A stretch of 64,000 bases of DNA from Candidatus Planktophila lacus (GCF_002287925.1 NZ_CP016769.1:806001-870000), one strand, 5' to 3'. Numbered from the stretch's first letter, positions 53,640 through 63,063 are shown. A program made the numbers and translations. The notes: a model not told the origin generated them from the letters alone.

Positions 53640-56297
53640 TTAGGCGAGAAGGGACCTTAAGACGTACTGCATGATCCCCCCGTGGCGATAATAATCACCC
53701 TCACCCGGCGTATCGATGCGAACCTTTGCGGTAAATGTCTTATCCCCTGCGGTAACAGTTACCTCTTTCGGAATACCTCCGCCATTTAGCGCAGTGATTC
53801 CAGAGATCGCAAATTTTTCATCGCCCTTAAGTCCAAGGCTCTGTGCAGTATCACCATTAGTAAATTGCAATGGAAGAACTCCCATTCCAATCAGATTTGA
53901 TCGGTGAATACGCTCAAAGCTTTCAGCGATTACTGCGCGAACTCCAAGGAGTGCAGTTCCCTTTGCAGCCCAGTCGCGAGATGAACCTGATCCGTACTCT
54001 TTTCCAGCCAAGATAACTAACGGTACGCCGGCTGCTTGGTAAGCAACTGATGCATCGTAAATTGTTGACTGTGCACCGTTATCAAGGAAGTTTCGGGTAA
54101 AGCCACCTTCTACGCCATCTAGCAACATATTCTTTAAGCGAATATTTGCAAAGGTGCCGCGAATCATTACTTCGTGGTTGCCGCGGCGTGATCCATATGA
54201 GTTGAAATCTGCGCGCGCGACGCCATGTGCTTCAAGGTATTTGCCTGCAGGCGAATCAGCCTTGATATTTCCAGCCGGTGAGATGTGATCTGTTGTTACA
54301 GAATCTCCAAGGATTGCTAGAACTCGCGCTCCAGAGATATCGGTAACTGGCTTTGGTTGCGCCGGCATTCCATCAAAGTATGGAGGTTTGCGTACATAGG
54401 TTGATTGCACATCCCATTCGAATGTCTTGCCAGTTGGCGTATCAAGTGATTTCCAACGGTGATCGCCATCAAAGACAGTCGCATAATCTTTCTTAAACAT
54501 CTCGGATGAGATAGAAGAATCAATTACATCTTGAATCTCTTTCGCGCTTGGCCAGATATCTGCCAAGAGAACTTCCTTGCCATCCTTATCGGTGCCAAGT
54601 GAATCCTTTTCAAAGTCGTGATTCATAGTGCCTGCTAGCGCATAGGCAACTACTAGCGGAGGTGAAGCTAGGTAATTCATCTTCACATCAGGGCTAATGC
54701 GGCCTTCAAAGTTACGGTTGCCAGATAGCACTGCTGTTACAGCAAGATCATGTTCGTTAACAGATTTGCTAATTTCTAGTGGAAGCGGACCAGAGTTTCC
54801 GATACAAGTTACGCAGCCATAGCCAACAAGGTGGAAACCAAGTGCTTGCATATATTGAGTTAGGCCAGCGCGATCGTAGTAATCGGTAACAACTTTTGAT
54901 CCTGGTGCCAAGGTTGTTTTGACCCATGGCTTAGAAGTTAGGCCGCGTTCTACCGCTTTCTTTGCAAGTAGCGCAGCGCCGATCATTACTGAAGGATTTG
55001 AGGTATTTGTACATGAGGTAATTGATGCAATTACGACGTCACCATTTTTGATGGTGGTCTCTTTTGCGCCAATCTTTACTGGGTAAGCCTCTTTGCCGGT
55101 TTTATCTGTGAAATAAGTTGGCAAGATTTTATCGAAAGCCGACTTTGAGTCGCTTAATGAGATGCGATCTTGCGGACGCTTTGGTCCAGAAATTGATGGA
55201 ACAACTGTTGAAAGATCTAGTTCAACATGTTCGGAATAACGAGGGCTCACTGATGGGTCATGCCACATGCCTTGCGCTTTTGCATATTGTTCAACCAGAG
55301 CGAGTTGATCTTCGCTTCGTCCGGTAAGACGCAGGTAGCGAAGAGTTTCATCATCAATTGGGAAGATGGCACAAGTTGAACCATATTCTGGGCTCATATT
55401 TCCAATTGTGGTGCGGTTAGCCATTGGCACAGAGACAACGCCTGGTCCATAGAATTCAACGAACTTTCCAACGACGCCATGCTTACGCAATATCTCAGTA
55501 ATTGTTAGCGCCATATCTGTGGCAGTTGTGCCAACAGGAAGTGAACCACTTAACTTGAATCCAACTACGCGAGGAATCAACATTGAAACTGGTTGTCCAA
55601 GCAGAGCTGCTTCGGCCTCGATACCGCCGACTCCCCAGCCAAGTACGCCGAGTCCGTTAACCATTGTTGTGTGTGAGTCCGTACCAACGACAGTATCTGG
55701 ATAGGCGCGGAGCACTCCATTTACAGTGCGAGTCATGATTACTCTCGCTAGGTATTCAATGTTTACCTGGTGAACAATTCCGGTTCCAGGTGGAACAACT
55801 TTAAATTCATCAAAGGCGCCTTGGCCCCAGCGCAAGAAGCGGTAACGCTCGCGGTTGCGCTCATATTCAATATCTGTGTTCTGCTCGAAAGAATCTTCTG
55901 TACCGAATACATCGGCGATAACAGAGTGGTCGATAACAAGTTCAGCAGGTGCCAGTGGATTTACCTTCGCTGGGTCTCCCCCAAGATCAACAATTGCTTC
56001 GCGCATGGTTGCTAGATCTACTACGCAAGGGACTCCGGTGAAATCTTGCATGACAACGCGGGCCGGCGTGAATTGAATTTCAGTATCTGGCTCAACTGAT
56101 GGATCCCATTGTGCAAGAGCTTTGATGTGGTCAGCGGTGATATTTGCGCCATCTTCGGTGCGAAGTAAATTCTCAAGTAAGACTTTAAGCGAGAACGGCA
56201 AGCTAGCAGCGCCCTCGATCTTAGAGATATCAAAGATTTCAAAATCTTTGCCACCAACATTTAGATTCTTCTTGGCACCTAATGAATTTTTGCTCAT
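53640..56297 (-). CDS. acnA: Aconitate hydratase A
   Basis: An 885-residue TCA-cycle aconitase with a 4Fe-4S cluster. Cluster cysteines lie in [17 protein letters not shown] and [37 protein letters not shown] and the C-terminal domain [15 protein letters not shown] are intact. The Shine-Dalgarno GAGGG lies eight bases before the ATG, and an 18-bp palindrome covers the region just upstream. It lies downstream of an RNA methyltransferase gene on the same strand. Confidence 0.97.
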   Translation of the reverse strand: MSKNSLGAKKNLNVGGKDFEIFDISKIEGAASLPFSLKVLLENLLRTEDGANITADHIKALAQWDPSVEPDTEIQFTPARVVMQDFTGVPCVVDLATMREAIVDLGGDPAKVNPLAPAELVIDHSVIADVFGTEDSFEQNTDIEYERNRERYRFLRWGQGAFDEFKVVPPGTGIVHQVNIEYLARVIMTRTVNGVLRAYPDTVVGTDSHTTMVNGLGVLGWGVGGIEAEAALLGQPVSMLIPRVVGFKLSGSLPVGTTATDMALTITEILRKHGVVGKFVEFYGPGVVSVPMANRTTIGNMSPEYGSTCAIFPIDDETLRYLRLTGRSEDQLALVEQYAKAQGMWHDPSVSPRYSEHVELDLSTVVPSISGPKRPQDRISLSDSKSAFDKILPTYFTDKTGKEAYPVKIGAKETTIKNGDVVIASITSCTNTSNPSVMIGAALLAKKAVERGLTSKPWVKTTLAPGSKVVTDYYDRAGLTQYMQALGFHLVGYGCVTCIGNSGPLPLEISKSVNEHDLAVTAVLSGNRNFEGRISPDVKMNYLASPPLVVAYALAGTMNHDFEKDSLGTDKDGKEVLLADIWPSAKEIQDVIDSSISSEMFKKDYATVFDGDHRWKSLDTPTGKTFEWDVQSTYVRKPPYFDGMPAQPKPVTDISGARVLAILGDSVTTDHISPAGNIKADSPAGKYLEAHGVARADFNSYGSRRGNHEVMIRGTFANIRLKNMLLDGVEGGFTRNFLDNGAQSTIYDASVAYQAAGVPLVILAGKEYGSGSSRDWAAKGTALLGVRAVIAESFERIHRSNLIGMGVLPLQFTNGDTAQSLGLKGDEKFAISGITALNGGGIPKEVTVTAGDKTFTAKVRIDTPGEGDYYRHGGIMQYVLRSLLA

Positions 56298-56316
56298 CGC
56301 TTATCCCTCACTGATT

Positions 56317-56334
56317 TATCTTGACGTCAAGATA
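56317..56334. promoter_or_regulatory. Perfect 18-bp palindrome upstream of acnA, candidate operator
   Basis: TATCTTGACGTCAAGATA is fully self-complementary. It begins 20 bases upstream of the acnA ATG, contains TTGACG, and partly overlaps GATAAA, a possible -10. It also includes the stop codon of the upstream methyltransferase gene. An aconitase-specific repressor is a likely user; the regulator was not identified. Confidence 0.65.
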
Positions 56335-57565
56335 CCTTAACTCGCTTAAAAAGTGCAACAGATTCGATGTGTTGCGTCATCGGAAAGAGATCAAAGGCGC
56401 GAATATCGGCCAGCGTATAGCCCGAACTTTCTAAGTAAGCGCTATCCCGGGCAAGGGCTGCAGGATCGCAAGCCACATAAACGATTGCACGTGGCTTTAA
56501 AGAAACCATTGATTGAACGACGTTCTTGCCCGCTCCTTCGCGAGGTGGATCAAGAATAATTACATCGGCTTTCGAAAACCGCGGCAGAATCTTTTCGACA
56601 TCGCCGGTATGGATTCCGACATTGGTGCGCTCGGCAAAATTTCTAAGCGCATCCCCAGTTGCGGATTTACTGCCTTCGACCAGATCGATTCTGCCGCTCT
56701 CGCCAACTAATTCGATAACTTGAGATGTAAAGAGCCCAACTCCCCCATAAAGATCCAAAACTTGATCGCCAATCTTGAGCTCGGCATATTTCAAAACGGC
56801 TTCGCAGAGAACAGCGGGCGCGCTTTTATGGCTCTGCCAGAAAGAGCGTTGCGATACTTCTAGTGGCGCGCCATTTACCTCATAAGTTGCAATATCTGGT
56901 CCTTCAGATGTTCGAACTGGGGTCTCATCGCGCATATATCCCGTAGCAATGGTCCGCTCACCAGTCGATGAAATAGAAACCTCAACCTGCAGATCCCCTT
57001 TCCACTTTCGATTACTTAACTCATGATATTTCAATTCGGGTTGCAGAATTCGACAATCAGAGACCGGAACAACTTTATTGCTACGTGCTTGGCGAAATCC
57101 GAGCGCTCCATCACGTGTTGTTACCGCAGTAAAGCGGGTGCGATATCCAAGCGGCCCAGCAACTTCTTCTACCTGCAAGAGTATTTCTTTCTTGGCAATA
57201 CGTGCGAATTGTTCAGTTATAACTTCACTCTTTAGCTGGCGTTGTCTTTCCAACGAAATATGTTGAAAGTCGCACCCACCACAACCAGCGCGATGCGCAA
57301 ATTGGCAAGGGGCGCTAACGCGATCACTAGAGGCGCTCAAAACTTTCACGACATCGGCGCGATTAAAAGAAGATCCGGTACCGGTTATCTCAATCTCAAC
57401 TTCTTCACCAGGTATCGCATGGCGAACAAAGATCACTGCTCCCTGGTGGCGCGCTATGAAATGACCGCCATGGGCGATCTTCTCGATGGTGACGTTAAAG
57501 CGTTGACCTACGGATAGGTCCGCCTTTCTTTCTGATTTTTCCATTCGAGCATCATCTACCGCCAT
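56327..57565 (-). CDS. Class I SAM-dependent 23S rRNA/tRNA uracil methyltransferase (TrmA/RlmD family)
   Basis: A 412-residue enzyme that methylates a uracil C5 in RNA. N-terminal TRAM domain (GQRFNVTIEKIAHGGHFIARHQGAVIFVRHAIPGEEV), Fe-S cysteines in CQFAHRAGCGGCDFQH, SAM site VLDLYGGVGLFTSQV, DPPREGAGKNVV, and the catalytic Cys in VYVACDPAALARD. The target base is not predictable. Related to Rv2689c and, as there, divergent from the TrkA pair. TAGGCT ends seven bases before the ATG. Confidence 0.93.
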   Translation of the reverse strand: MAVDDARMEKSERKADLSVGQRFNVTIEKIAHGGHFIARHQGAVIFVRHAIPGEEVEIEITGTGSSFNRADVVKVLSASSDRVSAPCQFAHRAGCGGCDFQHISLERQRQLKSEVITEQFARIAKKEILLQVEEVAGPLGYRTRFTAVTTRDGALGFRQARSNKVVPVSDCRILQPELKYHELSNRKWKGDLQVEVSISSTGERTIATGYMRDETPVRTSEGPDIATYEVNGAPLEVSQRSFWQSHKSAPAVLCEAVLKYAELKIGDQVLDLYGGVGLFTSQVIELVGESGRIDLVEGSKSATGDALRNFAERTNVGIHTGDVEKILPRFSKADVIILDPPREGAGKNVVQSMVSLKPRAIVYVACDPAALARDSAYLESSGYTLADIRAFDLFPMTQHIESVALFKRVKVS

Positions 57566-57598
57566 GTGCCCAAGCCTAGAGGTGGTAAGTTAAACCTT

Positions 57599-58264
57599 GT
57601 GCACGTCGTGATTATGGGATGCGGTCGAGTTGGTTCCTCTTTGGCGAGCGAACTTGAAGCGGCTGGCCATTCGGTTGCAATTATTGATCAATCTCGCGAA
57701 GCTTTCCGTCGCCTAGGCCCAGACTTTAAAGGTCGAACAGTCGCTGGCGTTGGCTTTGATCGCGATACCTTGCTTGAAGCCGGTATCGAAACAGCCGATG
57801 CATTTGCCGCTGTAAGCAATGGTGATAACTCAAATATTTTGGCAGCGCGCGTTGCCCGCGAAACTTATGGAGTAGCAAATGTTGTTGCGCGTATCTACGA
57901 TCCAGGTCGCGCTGAGATTTACCAGCGCCTTGGTATTCCAACTGTTGCAACTGTTATCTGGGCAACCGATCAGATCCTGCGTCGCCTAGTGCCTGAAGGT
58001 TCACTCTCCGAATGGCGCGATGCCAGCGGAACAATTCAACTCTGCGAAATGCACCCCCACAAAGATTGGTTCGGTCGTCCAATCGCTGAAATTGAATTAG
58101 CGATCGAAGCCCGCGTCGCGTTTTTAACTCGACTTGCTGAAGGCTTGATCCCTGATGAGCACACTGTTTTGCAAGAAGGCGATCTAATGCACGTAACAGT
58201 TCGCGCCGAAAACACTGCTGCCGTAGAAGCAATTCTGGCCCGCTCACCTGAGGATCATTCATGA
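57599..58264 (+). CDS. trkA: TrkA family potassium uptake protein, first copy
   Basis: A 221-residue cytosolic regulator of Trk/Ktr potassium channels. RCK_N NAD-binding fold VVIMGCGRVGSSLASELEAAGHSVAIID, NGDNSNILAARVARE and a C-terminal RCK_C domain (about 140-221). The frame opens at 57566, but the conserved protein starts at VHVVIMGCG; GTG 57599 has TAAGTT seven bases upstream and is chosen. Overlaps the second TrkA gene by four bases. The membrane channel subunit is not in the window. Confidence 0.93.
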   Translation: MHVVIMGCGRVGSSLASELEAAGHSVAIIDQSREAFRRLGPDFKGRTVAGVGFDRDTLLEAGIETADAFAAVSNGDNSNILAARVARETYGVANVVARIYDPGRAEIYQRLGIPTVATVIWATDQILRRLVPEGSLSEWRDASGTIQLCEMHPHKDWFGRPIAEIELAIEARVAFLTRLAEGLIPDEHTVLQEGDLMHVTVRAENTAAVEAILARSPEDHS

Positions 58265-58920
58265 GAATTGCTATCGCAGGAGCTGGAAATGTCGGTCGTG
58301 CAATTGCGCGCGAACTTCTTGATAACGGACACCAAGTACTTCTAATCGACCGCGATCCAAAAGCGTTGAAGATGGAATCTGTTCCAGATGCCGAATGGTT
58401 GATGGCCGATGCCTGTGAAATTACCTCACTCGATAAAGCAGTATTGAATAATTGTCAGGTTTTAGTTGCGGCAACGGGAGATGACAAAGTTAATTTAGTT
58501 GCCTCACTCTTGGCCAAGACTGAATATGGCGTTCCTCGCGTTGTTGCCCGAATCAATCATCCAAAGAATGAGTGGCTCTTTGACTCATCTTGGGGCGTAG
58601 ATGTTGCAGTATCAACTCCACGAATTATCTCAGCGCTAGTTGAAGAAGCGGTAAGCGTAGGAGATGTCGTTCGACTCTTCTCTTTCCGCAAGGGTCAAGC
58701 CAACTTGGTTGAGCTAACACTTCCTGATACATCAATGTGCATTGGCAAAACCGTTGAAGAAATTACCCTTCCCGACGATGCATCTCTTGCCGCAATCGTG
58801 CGCGATGGTCGTGTGATTACTCCGACTCCAACTGATGTCTTTAGCGCTGGCGATGAGCTTCTCTTTGTTGCTTCAGCAACTGCTGAAAGTTTGATCAAAT
58901 CCTGCTTTATCGAACAGTAA
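58261..58920 (+). CDS. TrkA family potassium uptake protein, second copy
   Basis: A 219-residue partner of the preceding TrkA: RCK_N with IAIAGAGNVGRAIARELLDNGHQVLLIDRD and ATGDDKVNLVASLLAKTEYGVPRVVARINHP; RCK_C with CIGKTVEEITLPDDASLAAIVRDGRV. Coupled to trkA by ATGA. Mycobacteria have the same pair (ceoB-ceoC). The two RCK proteins probably form a mixed gating ring on a TrkH-type channel (inference). Confidence 0.93.
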   Translation: MRIAIAGAGNVGRAIARELLDNGHQVLLIDRDPKALKMESVPDAEWLMADACEITSLDKAVLNNCQVLVAATGDDKVNLVASLLAKTEYGVPRVVARINHPKNEWLFDSSWGVDVAVSTPRIISALVEEAVSVGDVVRLFSFRKGQANLVELTLPDTSMCIGKTVEEITLPDDASLAAIVRDGRVITPTPTDVFSAGDELLFVASATAESLIKSCFIEQ

Positions 58921-58922
58921 CT

Positions 58923-59549
58923 TTACTTTTCGCTAACTTTCGTTGTTGGAACGGTTTTTAAGATCATCCAAGAACCATAGGCAGTCGCCAGAAATAGCGG
59001 ATATCCCATAGCTAGATTTACTGTTCCGAGTAAATTCACATTTCCACTTCGATAAATCGGGTACTGAACGGCGATGCGCGCAAAGAACATCCCAACCCAG
59101 AGCCAACTAGCCCGCTTATATGCGCGAGCTCGTGCTGGATCTTTACGCCATTGTAAGTTTTCTCCCAGAATTGGCCCAAGCAATAAACCAAGGATCGGCC
59201 ATCCCGCCAAGTTGGCAATTAAGTAGACGCTGCCATATCCAAGGTTGGTAAGTAACTTTGGGATATAGAGATCGCTGGCATTTCCGGTGCGATTGGCAAA
59301 CCAAGCGCAGATTAACGAGCCAATCAACCCAGAGACTGCATGTTGAATAGTCTCACGCATTGCTAGGCGAATTATCGTTAAGAGCGCCGACACTGAAACG
59401 GATGCAATAAGTGCGCTTTGAAGTTCATCTGTAACGTTGAAAACAACTAGAAAAATAACTGAAGGAATACCAGAATCAATTAAGCCTTTCTTGCCACCAA
59501 AAGCTGCAAGGACTTTCGCCCTATCCTCGTGATGTTCTGGATTACTCAT
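58923..59549 (-). CDS. DUF3159 family membrane protein
   Basis: A 208-residue membrane protein with about five to six helices. GGKKGLIDSGIPSVIFLVVFNVT, SALLTIIRLAMRE and SGLIGSLICAWFANRTGNASDLYIPKLLTNLGYG identify DUF3159. The function is unknown; relatives sit beside dut and the trk genes in actinobacteria. Its ATG overlaps the dut stop (ATGA). It stops two bases from the convergent second trkA. Confidence 0.87.
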   Translation of the reverse strand: MSNPEHHEDRAKVLAAFGGKKGLIDSGIPSVIFLVVFNVTDELQSALIASVSVSALLTIIRLAMRETIQHAVSGLIGSLICAWFANRTGNASDLYIPKLLTNLGYGSVYLIANLAGWPILGLLLGPILGENLQWRKDPARARAYKRASWLWVGMFFARIAVQYPIYRSGNVNLLGTVNLAMGYPLFLATAYGSWMILKTVPTTKVSEK

Positions 59550-59986
59550 GTGCGACCCGTTGATCCAAAGCCATCAGCGCCGCGACCAGAACCTGGCAGG
59601 CTTTCTACTTCTAGGAAATCTGCACGTTCTACCTTTTGAATAACTAGTTGCGCGATGCGATCGCCGCGTTTGAATGAAACGCTCTCTTTAGGATCGTGAT
59701 TGATCAAAATAACTTGTAACTCTCCGCGATAACCAGCATCAACTGTGCCAGGAGCGTTAACCATGGTGACGCCATGTTTAATAGCAAGCCCTGAACGAGG
59801 ATGAACTAGCGCAACATAGCCATCGGGAAGAGCGATCGAAATTCCAGTTGGGACTAACGTGCGCTCCCCCGGTGCAAGAACAACATCAATACGCGAGACG
59901 ATATCTGCGCCAGCATCTCCGCCTTTTGCATAACGCGGCAGTGGTAGATCTGGATCTAGCCTTGTGACTAATACTTGAACGCCCAT
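59546..59986 (-). CDS. dut: Deoxyuridine 5'-triphosphate nucleotidohydrolase
   Basis: A 146-residue trimeric dUTPase. The five motifs are visible: GDAGADI, VHPRSGLAIKHG, NAPGTVDAGYRGELQV, RGDRIAQLV and the C-terminal GRGADGFGSTG that closes the active site. It removes dUTP and supplies dUMP for dTMP synthesis. It overlaps the thioesterase stop by one base (TAATG) and the DUF3159 start by four. Confidence 0.97.
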   Translation of the reverse strand: MGVQVLVTRLDPDLPLPRYAKGGDAGADIVSRIDVVLAPGERTLVPTGISIALPDGYVALVHPRSGLAIKHGVTMVNAPGTVDAGYRGELQVILINHDPKESVSFKRGDRIAQLVIQKVERADFLEVESLPGSGRGADGFGSTGRT

Positions 59987-60570
59987 TATGGATTTATCTC
60001 AAATTCCGGATCTACAAAGGCGAGGATCTCAGGGGTCTTGGCGATATGTTCTAGATACTCTTTCGGAGCATTCTCTAAAAAGTGTGACATCGGAACAATT
60101 ACAAAGAGCGCTGCCGCTTTTACTGCAATTTCACCATCTGGGCCACCAAGGCGACCTTCTGCAGCGGTGTAAACCTTACGATTTACCTGTCCAGTAATTC
60201 TTGCTGTTATATGCAAAGTAGTTCCCATTGGAACCGGCTTTAAAAAATCTGTTTCTAAACGCGCGGTGACCGCCGGTGAGCGAATCAACCACATCAACTT
60301 TCCGAGCGCTTCATCAAATGCCAGCGATAACAGCCCACCGTGCGCTAACCCTGGAGCGCCTTGGTGATTTTCAGTAACAATAAACTCAGCAGTTAAATCT
60401 GCACCAGCTCCTGCGTGTGCAACCAAATGTAAACCAGTTGGATGTAGTTCACCGCAACCGAAGCAATGTCCAAAGTGAGATGGAATCTTGGTCCCAATCT
60501 CGGGCGCCTTCGGATGGCGCTCTGGAATCATTGCGCCCTCTGGAGGAGTTGTACTCGGTACTCGACTCAT
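59986..60570 (-). CDS. PaaI family hotdog thioesterase
   Basis: A 194-residue hotdog-fold protein. FGHCFGCGELHPTGLHL precedes the core GAPGLAHGGLLSLAFDEALGKLMW, which has the usual His-Gly and acidic catalytic residues. It probably hydrolyses an acyl-CoA; the CxxC pair may be structural. First gene of the thioesterase-dut-DUF3159 unit; TAAAGT ends six bases before the ATG (leaderless). Confidence 0.87.
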   Translation of the reverse strand: MSRVPSTTPPEGAMIPERHPKAPEIGTKIPSHFGHCFGCGELHPTGLHLVAHAGAGADLTAEFIVTENHQGAPGLAHGGLLSLAFDEALGKLMWLIRSPAVTARLETDFLKPVPMGTTLHITARITGQVNRKVYTAAEGRLGGPDGEIAVKAAALFVIVPMSHFLENAPKEYLEHIAKTPEILAFVDPEFEINP

Positions 60571-60648
60571 AGCCTCACTTTACTTCATAGTCTTAACTTC
60601 ATCTACGTTCCAAGATGAGAAAGGAGCTTAAAAGACTAAGATAAAGGT

Positions 60649-61080
60649 GTGATCTTCCGCGAAGTTCTAAGACCGCCTATTTGGGTGCTGGCCTTTATAT
60701 ATTTTCTCTTTCTCTCCATAGTTCTCTCTGTATGGGCAGCGCTAGATAATCGAGCGACGTTGGTCACTTTTGTAATCTCAATACTCGCTCTGATCTGGAT
60801 CGCGTTTTCCATGACTTCAGAGATAACTTTTGACGGAAAAGTTCTAAAGATTGATAAAGCAAATATTGAAGTTAACTATCTTGGAAAAGCCACAGTTCTA
60901 GATAAAACTGCGATGAGGCTACTGCGCACCCGTGATGCTGATCCTGCCGCTTATCTGGCAATCAAATTTTGGGAGCCAAGTGGGCTGCGAATCGAACTAA
61001 ACGATTCAAGAGATAGGACGCCGTATTGGCTGGTAACGAGCAAACGCGGCGAAGAGATCGCCGCGCTGCTTAATCGTTAA
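60649..61080 (+). CDS. DUF3093 family membrane protein
   Basis: A 143-residue protein with two N-terminal helices (WVLAFIYFLFLSIVLSVWAA and TLVTFVISILALIWIAFSM), then a small beta-rich domain, ending PYWLVTSKRGEEIAALLNR. The pattern fits DUF3093, which lies next to dut and DUF4193 genes in actinobacteria. Function unknown. GTG start; TAAGAT ends six bases upstream (leaderless). Confidence 0.87.
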   Translation: MIFREVLRPPIWVLAFIYFLFLSIVLSVWAALDNRATLVTFVISILALIWIAFSMTSEITFDGKVLKIDKANIEVNYLGKATVLDKTAMRLLRTRDADPAAYLAIKFWEPSGLRIELNDSRDRTPYWLVTSKRGEEIAALLNR

Positions 61081-61093
61081 CCAATTAACGGAA

Positions 61094-61123
61094 TTTAACT
61101 TAATTTAACTTAATTTAACTTAA
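61094..61123 (+). repeat. Three tandem copies of a 10-base repeat
   Basis: TTTAACTTAA repeated three times without mismatch, just after the DUF3093 stop. It runs into the duplicated tail of the DUF4193 gene. No coding role. Confidence 0.95.
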
Positions 61124-61171
61124 TTGCATTCTTTGCAGACTGCTATCTTAATTGCACTCTTTGCAGACCGC
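61119..61171 (-). repeat. Duplicated 3' end of the DUF4193 gene
   Basis: A 25-base segment at 61147-61171, which encodes the last residues and stop of the DUF4193 protein, is repeated at 61119-61143 with two mismatches and a 28-base period. Read on the minus strand both copies spell AVCKECN and a stop. The extra copy lies beyond the stop codon and is not translated in the normal frame. Confidence 0.9.
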
Positions 61172-61444
61172 CTTGGCGCCTTCGCCTTTAGCAAGTTGCG
61201 TAATGTGATGCACCAGGAAGCATCGTGAACAAGTAAATTCATCGGTCTGCTTTGGCACGACGCGTACTGCTAGTTCTTCACCAGATAGATCTGCGCCAGG
61301 AAGTTCTAGATTCTCTGCCGCCTCTGCTTCATCGACATCAATCTGACCGGATTGAGCATCGACGCGCTTAGCTTTGAGTTCTTCTAGCGACTCCTCGTGG
61401 AGTTCCTCATCCGTCTTTCGGGGGGTGTCGTAATCTGTTGCCAC
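61148..61444 (-). CDS. DUF4193 family zinc-ribbon-like protein
   Basis: A 98-residue protein. The N-terminus ATDYDTPRKTDEE and the centre LPGADLSGEELAVRVVPKQTDEFTCSRCFLVHH are the DUF4193 hallmarks; two CxxC pairs (CSRC and CKEC) should bind zinc. Function unknown; strongly conserved in actinobacteria. GTG 61444 is chosen over 61453 because the family starts VATDYDTPRK-like and AGGTGAG lies just upstream. The end of the gene is partly duplicated downstream. Confidence 0.92.
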   Translation of the reverse strand: MATDYDTPRKTDEELHEESLEELKAKRVDAQSGQIDVDEAEAAENLELPGADLSGEELAVRVVPKQTDEFTCSRCFLVHHITQLAKGEGAKAVCKECN

Positions 61445-61593
61445 TGCTCTCACCTCACTTCCATATATTCAAAACAACTCGCATCTATTGCTCGTTGCGT
61501 ACGGGCGCATACTCGCGCACTTACCTGTGATTACCCATTACAACCATCGGCGTGTCGCAGATATTCCCCGTATAAGTAAGTAATGACCAGACA

Positions 61594-63063
61594 TTAATGG
61601 GGCTTTTCGACAGCCTCAATCGCTTTTGCCAGAGATGCTCCGACCCGAGCGTGAATAACGGTGCCACTTTCCACATATTCCTCAGAGAGAATTTCACCAG
61701 TCTCATGAATAGCGTTTACCAAATCACCGCGGTTGTAAGGAATTATCGAATTTATCTCGATATTCGGCTGTGGAAGTGATTTCTCAATTGCATGTACTAA
61801 ACCTTCAATTCCAAATCCAGTTCGCGCAGAGAATGCATAACTGTTCTTCTCTTTACGCAATATCTCCATAACCACTTCAGGGTTAGCCGAATCAACCTTG
61901 TTGATGGCGATAATTTCTGGGATATCTCCCCCGCCAATATCGGTTATAACTTCGCGGACGGCGCGGATCTGTTCAAAAGGATCTGGATGCGAACCATCGA
62001 CAACGTGAACAATTAAATCTGCTCCAGATACTTCCTCCAGTGTTGATTTAAAGGCATCAACTAATTGGTGAGGTAGATGGCGAACAAAACCCACAGTATC
62101 TGAGAGCGTATAGGTGCGACCATCTGCGGTATGTGACTTACGCACCGTTGGATCAAGGGTTGCAAATAAAGCATTTTCGACAAGCACACCTGCATTGGTT
62201 AGCCGGTTAAGAAGAGATGATTTTCCTGCGTTGGTATAACCTGCGATAGCTACAGATGGAATGTTGAAGCGTTTACGTTCTTGGCGTTTGGTGTCACGGG
62301 ATACCTTCATCTCCGCAATCTCGCGGCGCAACTTGGCCATCTTGTCGCGGATACGACGACGATCTGTTTCGATCTTGGTTTCACCTGGACCGCGGCCACC
62401 AATACCTGCACCACCTGCGGCGCGGCCACCAACTTGGCGGGAAAGTGAATCACCCCAACCACGTAGACGAGGAAGTAAGTACGCGATCTGCGCAAGTTCT
62501 ACCTGCGCCTTACCTTCCTTACTCTTAGCGTGCTGGGCGAAGATATCGAGAATAAGTGCGGTGCGATCTACAACTTTCACCTTTAACTTATCTTCAAGTT
62601 GTCGCAGTTGTGATGGAGATAGTTCACCGTCGCAAATAACTGTGTCCGCACCACTTGATGCAACTATCTGGCGAAGTTCAATTACCTTTCCAGAGCCGAT
62701 ATACGTTGCAGGATCTGGCTTATCTCTTCTCTGGATCAAACCATCTAGAACTTCCGAACCCGCAGTTTCGGCGAGTGCTTTCAACTCGGCGAGTGAATTC
62801 TCGGCCATCTCGGCACTGCCCTCAGTCCATACGCCGACAAGAACAACGCGTTCTAGTTGTAACTGGCGATACTCGGCATCAGAAATATCTTGTAGTTCAG
62901 TAGAAAATCCCTTTACGCGGCGGAGTGCGTGACGATCACTTAGCTCTTGTTGTGGATCAGGATCGTATTCGCTTTCATCGGCATCAAAATCTGCCGCTAC
63001 GCGCGCACTTTCGCGAAGTAGCTCTTCAAATAAATCGTTATTACGAGGTTGGTCGTTACTCAT
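61594..63063 (-). CDS. hflX: GTPase HflX
   Basis: A 489-residue ribosome-associated GTPase that splits stalled or heat-damaged 70S ribosomes. N-terminal HflX domain with SPSQLRQLEDKLKVKVVDRTALILDIFAQ, the Gly-rich linker QVGGRAAGGAGIGGRGPGETKIE, coiled coil, then the G domain: P-loop GYTNAGKSSLLNRL, DTVGFVRHLPHQLVDAFKSTLEE and NKVD. The ATG overlaps the dapF stop (ATGA), so hflX belongs to the miaA-dapF-hflX unit, an order known from other actinobacteria. Confidence 0.96.
   Translation of the reverse strand: MSNDQPRNNDLFEELLRESARVAADFDADESEYDPDPQQELSDRHALRRVKGFSTELQDISDAEYRQLQLERVVLVGVWTEGSAEMAENSLAELKALAETAGSEVLDGLIQRRDKPDPATYIGSGKVIELRQIVASSGADTVICDGELSPSQLRQLEDKLKVKVVDRTALILDIFAQHAKSKEGKAQVELAQIAYLLPRLRGWGDSLSRQVGGRAAGGAGIGGRGPGETKIETDRRRIRDKMAKLRREIAEMKVSRDTKRQERKRFNIPSVAIAGYTNAGKSSLLNRLTNAGVLVENALFATLDPTVRKSHTADGRTYTLSDTVGFVRHLPHQLVDAFKSTLEEVSGADLIVHVVDGSHPDPFEQIRAVREVITDIGGGDIPEIIAINKVDSANPEVVMEILRKEKNSYAFSARTGFGIEGLVHAIEKSLPQPNIEINSIIPYNRGDLVNAIHETGEILSEEYVESGTVIHARVGASLAKAIEAVEKPH

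Noticed and set aside
61094-61123. Replication origin iterons or CRISPR repeats
   Set aside because: Only three 10-base AT-rich units with no spacers, DnaA boxes or replication genes nearby; it is better explained as local slippage.
61454-61593. Possible small gene or tRNA between hflX and DUF4193
   Set aside because: No tRNA arms or T-loop consensus and no convincing short frame were seen; only promoter-like sequence for DUF4193 is suspected.
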